In this document: positions 61,300 through 64,000 of the stretch, piece by piece | How positions within the stretch are numbered: position 1 is the stretch's first letter | Layout of the letters: each line of letters starts with the position of its first letter | Origin: an uncultured Opitutia bacterium | GTDB lineage: Bacteria; Verrucomicrobiota; Verrucomicrobiia; Opitutales; Opitutaceae | Direction: 5' to 3' | Length of the DNA: 64,000 nucleotides | Assembly: GCA_903862955.1 (NCBI GenBank) | Contig: CAIPAH010000018.1 | Location: 1-64,000 of the forward strand | Notes under the pieces: generated by a model | Database searches by the model: none | Told to the model about the DNA's origin: nothing | Seen by the model: the letters and a program-made list of their open reading frames with translations, nothing else | Program-made: the position numbers and the translations under genes

Positions 61300-62037
61300 G
61301 TGAAATGGATATTTGACAGGAACACATTCAAACTCCGCCGGTTTCGTCCCCCGGAACAGGTGTTCCACGAGGCTGAATACCTGCGGCACAACGCCCGCCG
61401 GCTGGAGCACCTCGCCAGCCTCCAGCTGGAAACGGCCGGCCGCAGCGTGCTGGAAGTAGGGGCCGGCATCGGTGACCACACCGGCTACTACCTCGACCGC
61501 GGCTGTCCGGTGACCATCACGGAGGCCCGGCCGGAAAATCTTGCGGTCTTGTCCAGACGTTATCCCGGCAGGCCGGTGATCGCCCTCGATGTCGAGGCCC
61601 CGCAACCGCTGGCCGGCGCGCCCTTCGAAATCGTGCACTGCTACGGCCTGCTGTATCACCTCGCCCAGCCCGACCGCGCGCTTGAGTTTCTCGCCTCGCA
61701 GTGCAGCGGGCGCTTGGTGCTGGAGACCTGTGTCTCGTTCGGCAGCGAAAATGAAATGCACCTGGTGCAAGAGGACCGGTTTGACCCCAGTCAGGCCAAT
61801 TCGGGCCGGGGTTGCCGGCCGACGCGGGCTTGGATTTTCTCCGCGCTTACCCGGCTCTTTCCGCACGTTTACGTTCCCCGCACCCAGCCCAACCACGAGC
61901 AATTCCCGGTTGATTGGACCCAGCCCGCGCAACACCACGGCGGCTTGCAGCGCGCGGTCTTTATCGCGTCGCGTGAGCCGCTGGGCAGTCCGCTCCTGAG
62001 TCCAACCCTGCTCGATATCCAAACGCGCCAGCTCTGA
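61300..62037 (+). CDS. Class I SAM-dependent methyltransferase
   Basis: This 245-residue methyltransferase has GRSVLEVGAGIGDHTGYYLDRG (motif I), VTITEARPENLAVL and VHCYGLLYHLAQPDRALEFLA, then RLVLETCVSFG. I choose GTG 61300 (VKWIFDRNTF) because the residues upstream are not family-like and include divergent promoter sequence. It is the seventh methyltransferase of the locus and stands at the head of a plus-strand run with the following membrane protein. Confidence 0.8.
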   Translation: MKWIFDRNTFKLRRFRPPEQVFHEAEYLRHNARRLEHLASLQLETAGRSVLEVGAGIGDHTGYYLDRGCPVTITEARPENLAVLSRRYPGRPVIALDVEAPQPLAGAPFEIVHCYGLLYHLAQPDRALEFLASQCSGRLVLETCVSFGSENEMHLVQEDRFDPSQANSGRGCRPTRAWIFSALTRLFPHVYVPRTQPNHEQFPVDWTQPAQHHGGLQRAVFIASREPLGSPLLSPTLLDIQTRQL

Positions 62038-62116
62038 TTGAGGCATTTGGTGATGGCTCCCTTCCTTCCGTCGCGGTCATGAACCCCTCTTCCTTCCTCG
62101 CCACGGGCGCAGTCCA

Positions 62117-63622
62117 GTGAAAACCGAGCGGTGGGTCTGGCTGGCCGCGGCTGCATTGGCCGTGGGATTTTGGGTCTGGCGCGCCGTCGTCGCGCCGCTG
62201 CCGTTCTACGCGTTCCAGAGCGATCCCGAGATCATGTATTACGACAGCGCCATCCTGCTGGCGAACGGGCATGCGCTCGAGCACACCGACCATCCCGGCA
62301 CCGCGCTGCAATGCACGGGGGCGCTGATCACGCGCACCCTCGGACTCGACCTGCCGAGCGCGTTCGACCCGGCAGCATTCAAGCGCTTCATGCTCGGCTG
62401 GAGGCTGCTCGCGCTCGCCAGCCTGCTGGGCACGGGTTTCTGGCTCGCGAAACGACTCGAGGGACGCGGCGCGTTCGTGGTCGCATTGCTCCCGCTGCTG
62501 TTCGCCTTCGACTACCAGACTTTGGTTTACTGGCTCACCTTCACGCCTGAGTCGGCCTTTTTCGTGCTGTATCTGCCGGTGGCACTGTGGTGTTTGCTGC
62601 GCGCCCGCGGACCTGGCTGCTCGTGGCGCGCGGGTCTCGGGCTGGCCATCCTGCTCGGTTTCGCCACGACGATCAAGCTCACGCTCTGGCCCGTCACGCT
62701 CTTCGTCCTCGCGCAGCTCGCGCTGTCGCGTGCGTCAACCGTTCCGCCGTGGCGGCGCTTTGTGGCTTACACCGGCGTCGCCGTGCTGGTCTTCGCGGTC
62801 GCTGCGACAGTGCTCGCTCACGATCCGATGGCACCTTGGCGCTGGGTGCTTGGGCTGATCGAGCACAGCGGGCGTTACGGTGCCGCCCGGGCAGAGGGCG
62901 GATTCTTCCCGCCGTGGTCCGTGGGCCTCGAGGCCCTGCGCCGGGCCTTCGCGTTGCAGGCCTACACGACGCTGCCCGTCTACGCCGGCATTCTCCTGCT
63001 GGCGATCTGGTCCGCGCGACGCGATCCCGCGCGGGATGCCCGCGACCGGATTCTCGGGGCGAGTTTCCTCGCCGCATTTTTCCTGCTGCTGATGATGTTC
63101 CTCAAGCATCCCTACCAGGGCAAATACCTGATGCCGGCGTCGCTGCTGATTTTGCTCTATGCCGCGGCCCAGATTGAAAGCGGCCCGTTGCCCGCGTTGC
63201 GGTGGATCCGGCCCCTCGGCGTCGTGCTGGCGCTCATTGTCGTCAACGCCGTCCTCTCGCAAAAGCTGCTCTACGATTTCGCGATTTCGCGCGACGAGCG
63301 GGTGTGCGCCCACATTGATGGCTGGCTCGCCCGCGTGCCCCACGACGCGGTCGTCATCAGCAGCCGCCTACCCCACCCGATCCCGGCGTTCCGGGAAATG
63401 GCGCGGGGTCCCCTGCTGCCGCTCTATTTCCAGCACTTCGGACACATCGAGCTCACGGGCACGACTTCCCTCGATTTTCAACGTGTGGCGGCCCCGGCCC
63501 TGCCGGCCCTGCCGGGCGTCAAGCGCGCCATTGCCTTCCTCAACACGCCCACCCCGGACGCGCGGTGGGTGCTGGTGGATGCCAATCCGTCCGACGCGCT
63601 CTTCGTCTATCTCTTGAAATGA
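62117..63622 (+). CDS. Multi-pass membrane protein, GT39/ArnT-like
   Basis: This 501-residue protein has about ten membrane helices and an acidic first loop ([23 protein letters not shown]). [13 protein letters not shown] follows, and a periplasmic C-terminal domain of about 100 residues comes after the last helix. This matches GT-C-type enzymes that transfer sugars from polyprenyl phosphate carriers. The start is GTG 62117. It could use the product of the following polyprenyl-phosphate sugar transferase-like gene. Confidence 0.78.
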   Translation: MKTERWVWLAAAALAVGFWVWRAVVAPLPFYAFQSDPEIMYYDSAILLANGHALEHTDHPGTALQCTGALITRTLGLDLPSAFDPAAFKRFMLGWRLLALASLLGTGFWLAKRLEGRGAFVVALLPLLFAFDYQTLVYWLTFTPESAFFVLYLPVALWCLLRARGPGCSWRAGLGLAILLGFATTIKLTLWPVTLFVLAQLALSRASTVPPWRRFVAYTGVAVLVFAVAATVLAHDPMAPWRWVLGLIEHSGRYGAARAEGGFFPPWSVGLEALRRAFALQAYTTLPVYAGILLLAIWSARRDPARDARDRILGASFLAAFFLLLMMFLKHPYQGKYLMPASLLILLYAAAQIESGPLPALRWIRPLGVVLALIVVNAVLSQKLLYDFAISRDERVCAHIDGWLARVPHDAVVISSRLPHPIPAFREMARGPLLPLYFQHFGHIELTGTTSLDFQRVAAPALPALPGVKRAIAFLNTPTPDARWVLVDANPSDALFVYLLK

Positions 63623-63704
63623 TCCTTGCTGTCCACGCCCGGGGCCCGGCCCGCCCGGAAAAAACTTCCGTCTCCCCCGGCGTGCGCTACCGTCCTTTGC
63701 CCGC

Positions 63705-64000
63705 ATGAAGCTTTCCATCATCATCCCCTGTTACAACGAGGCCAAAACGATCCGCGCCATCGTGGAGCGCGTGCGGGCCGCCCCGGTGGCCGACAAAGAG
63801 ATCATCATCGTGGACGACTGTTCGCGCGACGGCACGCGCGACCTGCTGCGCACGCAGCTCATGCCGCTGGTGGACAAGGTCATCTTCCACGACGTGAACC
63901 GCGGCAAGGGCGCCGCCCTGCGCACGGGTTTTGCGGCGGCCACCGGCGACGCCGTCATTGTCCAGGACGCCGATCTCGAATACGACCCGCAGGAATATCC
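63705..64000 (+). CDS. Glycosyltransferase family 2, DPM1-like (partial, continues past window)
   Basis: The first 98 residues have the GT2 dolichol/polyprenyl-phosphate sugar transferase pattern: [57 protein letters not shown] and [16 protein letters not shown] with the DxD site. Such enzymes make polyprenyl-phosphate hexose for GT-C transferases, which suits the neighbour at 62117. The 3' end is cut by the window edge. Confidence 0.88.
   Translation, partial: MKLSIIIPCYNEAKTIRAIVERVRAAPVADKEIIIVDDCSRDGTRDLLRTQLMPLVDKVIFHDVNRGKGAALRTGFAAATGDAVIVQDADLEYDPQEY

Overview
The window is 64 kb of high-GC bacterial chromosome. Its gene content points to a member of the Verrucomicrobiota, most likely an Opitutaceae-like bacterium. 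The pointers are a DUF1343/NamZ lipoprotein, a GxGYxYP protein, a URO-D-like protein, a PhyH-like dioxygenase, Gfo/Idh and xylose-isomerase-like sugar enzymes, and word-like intergenic palindromes. This placement is inferred from gene families, not from a marker gene. I see no rRNA, tRNA, CRISPR array, transposase or prophage. Coding density is high and no gap exceeds 300 bases.

Layout. (1) 1-7.5 kb holds the 3' end of an RNase E/G gene, an unknown small protein, a secreted cytochrome c-sorbosone-dehydrogenase fusion, a PhyH-like dioxygenase and an esterase-propeller fusion. (2) 6.6-16.7 kb is a sulfur assimilation block. A CbiX-like ferrochelatase and SUMT (siroheme) are on the minus strand. 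Divergent from them are cysI, cysH, cysD, a four-helix-bundle gene and cysN. A URO-D-like gene, an Rrf2 regulator and cysE follow. (3) 16.7-27.5 kb carries mixed metabolism: a cytochrome b562-like protein, ALDH7, a VOC-like protein, two RNA methyltransferases, a GxGYxYP protein, a rhodanese, an SDR and a BON lipoprotein. (4) 27.7-38 kb is a sugar and glycerate region with a FucI/AraA-like isomerase, GH32, glycerate kinase, NamZ, a 2-hydroxyacid dehydrogenase, a TIM-barrel isomerase and a Gfo/Idh oxidoreductase. (5) 38-40.8 kb carries msrB, xseA and a TVP38-like membrane protein. (6) 41 kb to the right edge is a surface polysaccharide locus. It has an initiating phosphoglycosyltransferase, an O-antigen ligase/polymerase, a Wzx flippase, several glycosyltransferases and ArnT-like membrane proteins, an acyltransferase and seven predicted methyltransferases. 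Transcription units alternate in direction and many genes overlap by ATGA.

The most unusual structure is not a gene. At least ten gene boundaries carry long inverted repeats, with arms of about 20-29 nt and short loops. The arms are made of repetitive words that differ from element to element, and two elements (31051-31165 and 40852-40976) are copies of one another. The same architecture recurs around the four-helix-bundle gene between cysD and cysN. That gene sits between 28-nt inverted arms with two mismatches, as if it were cargo of one such palindrome. GC-rich hairpins also directly abut the start codons of cysH and cysD.
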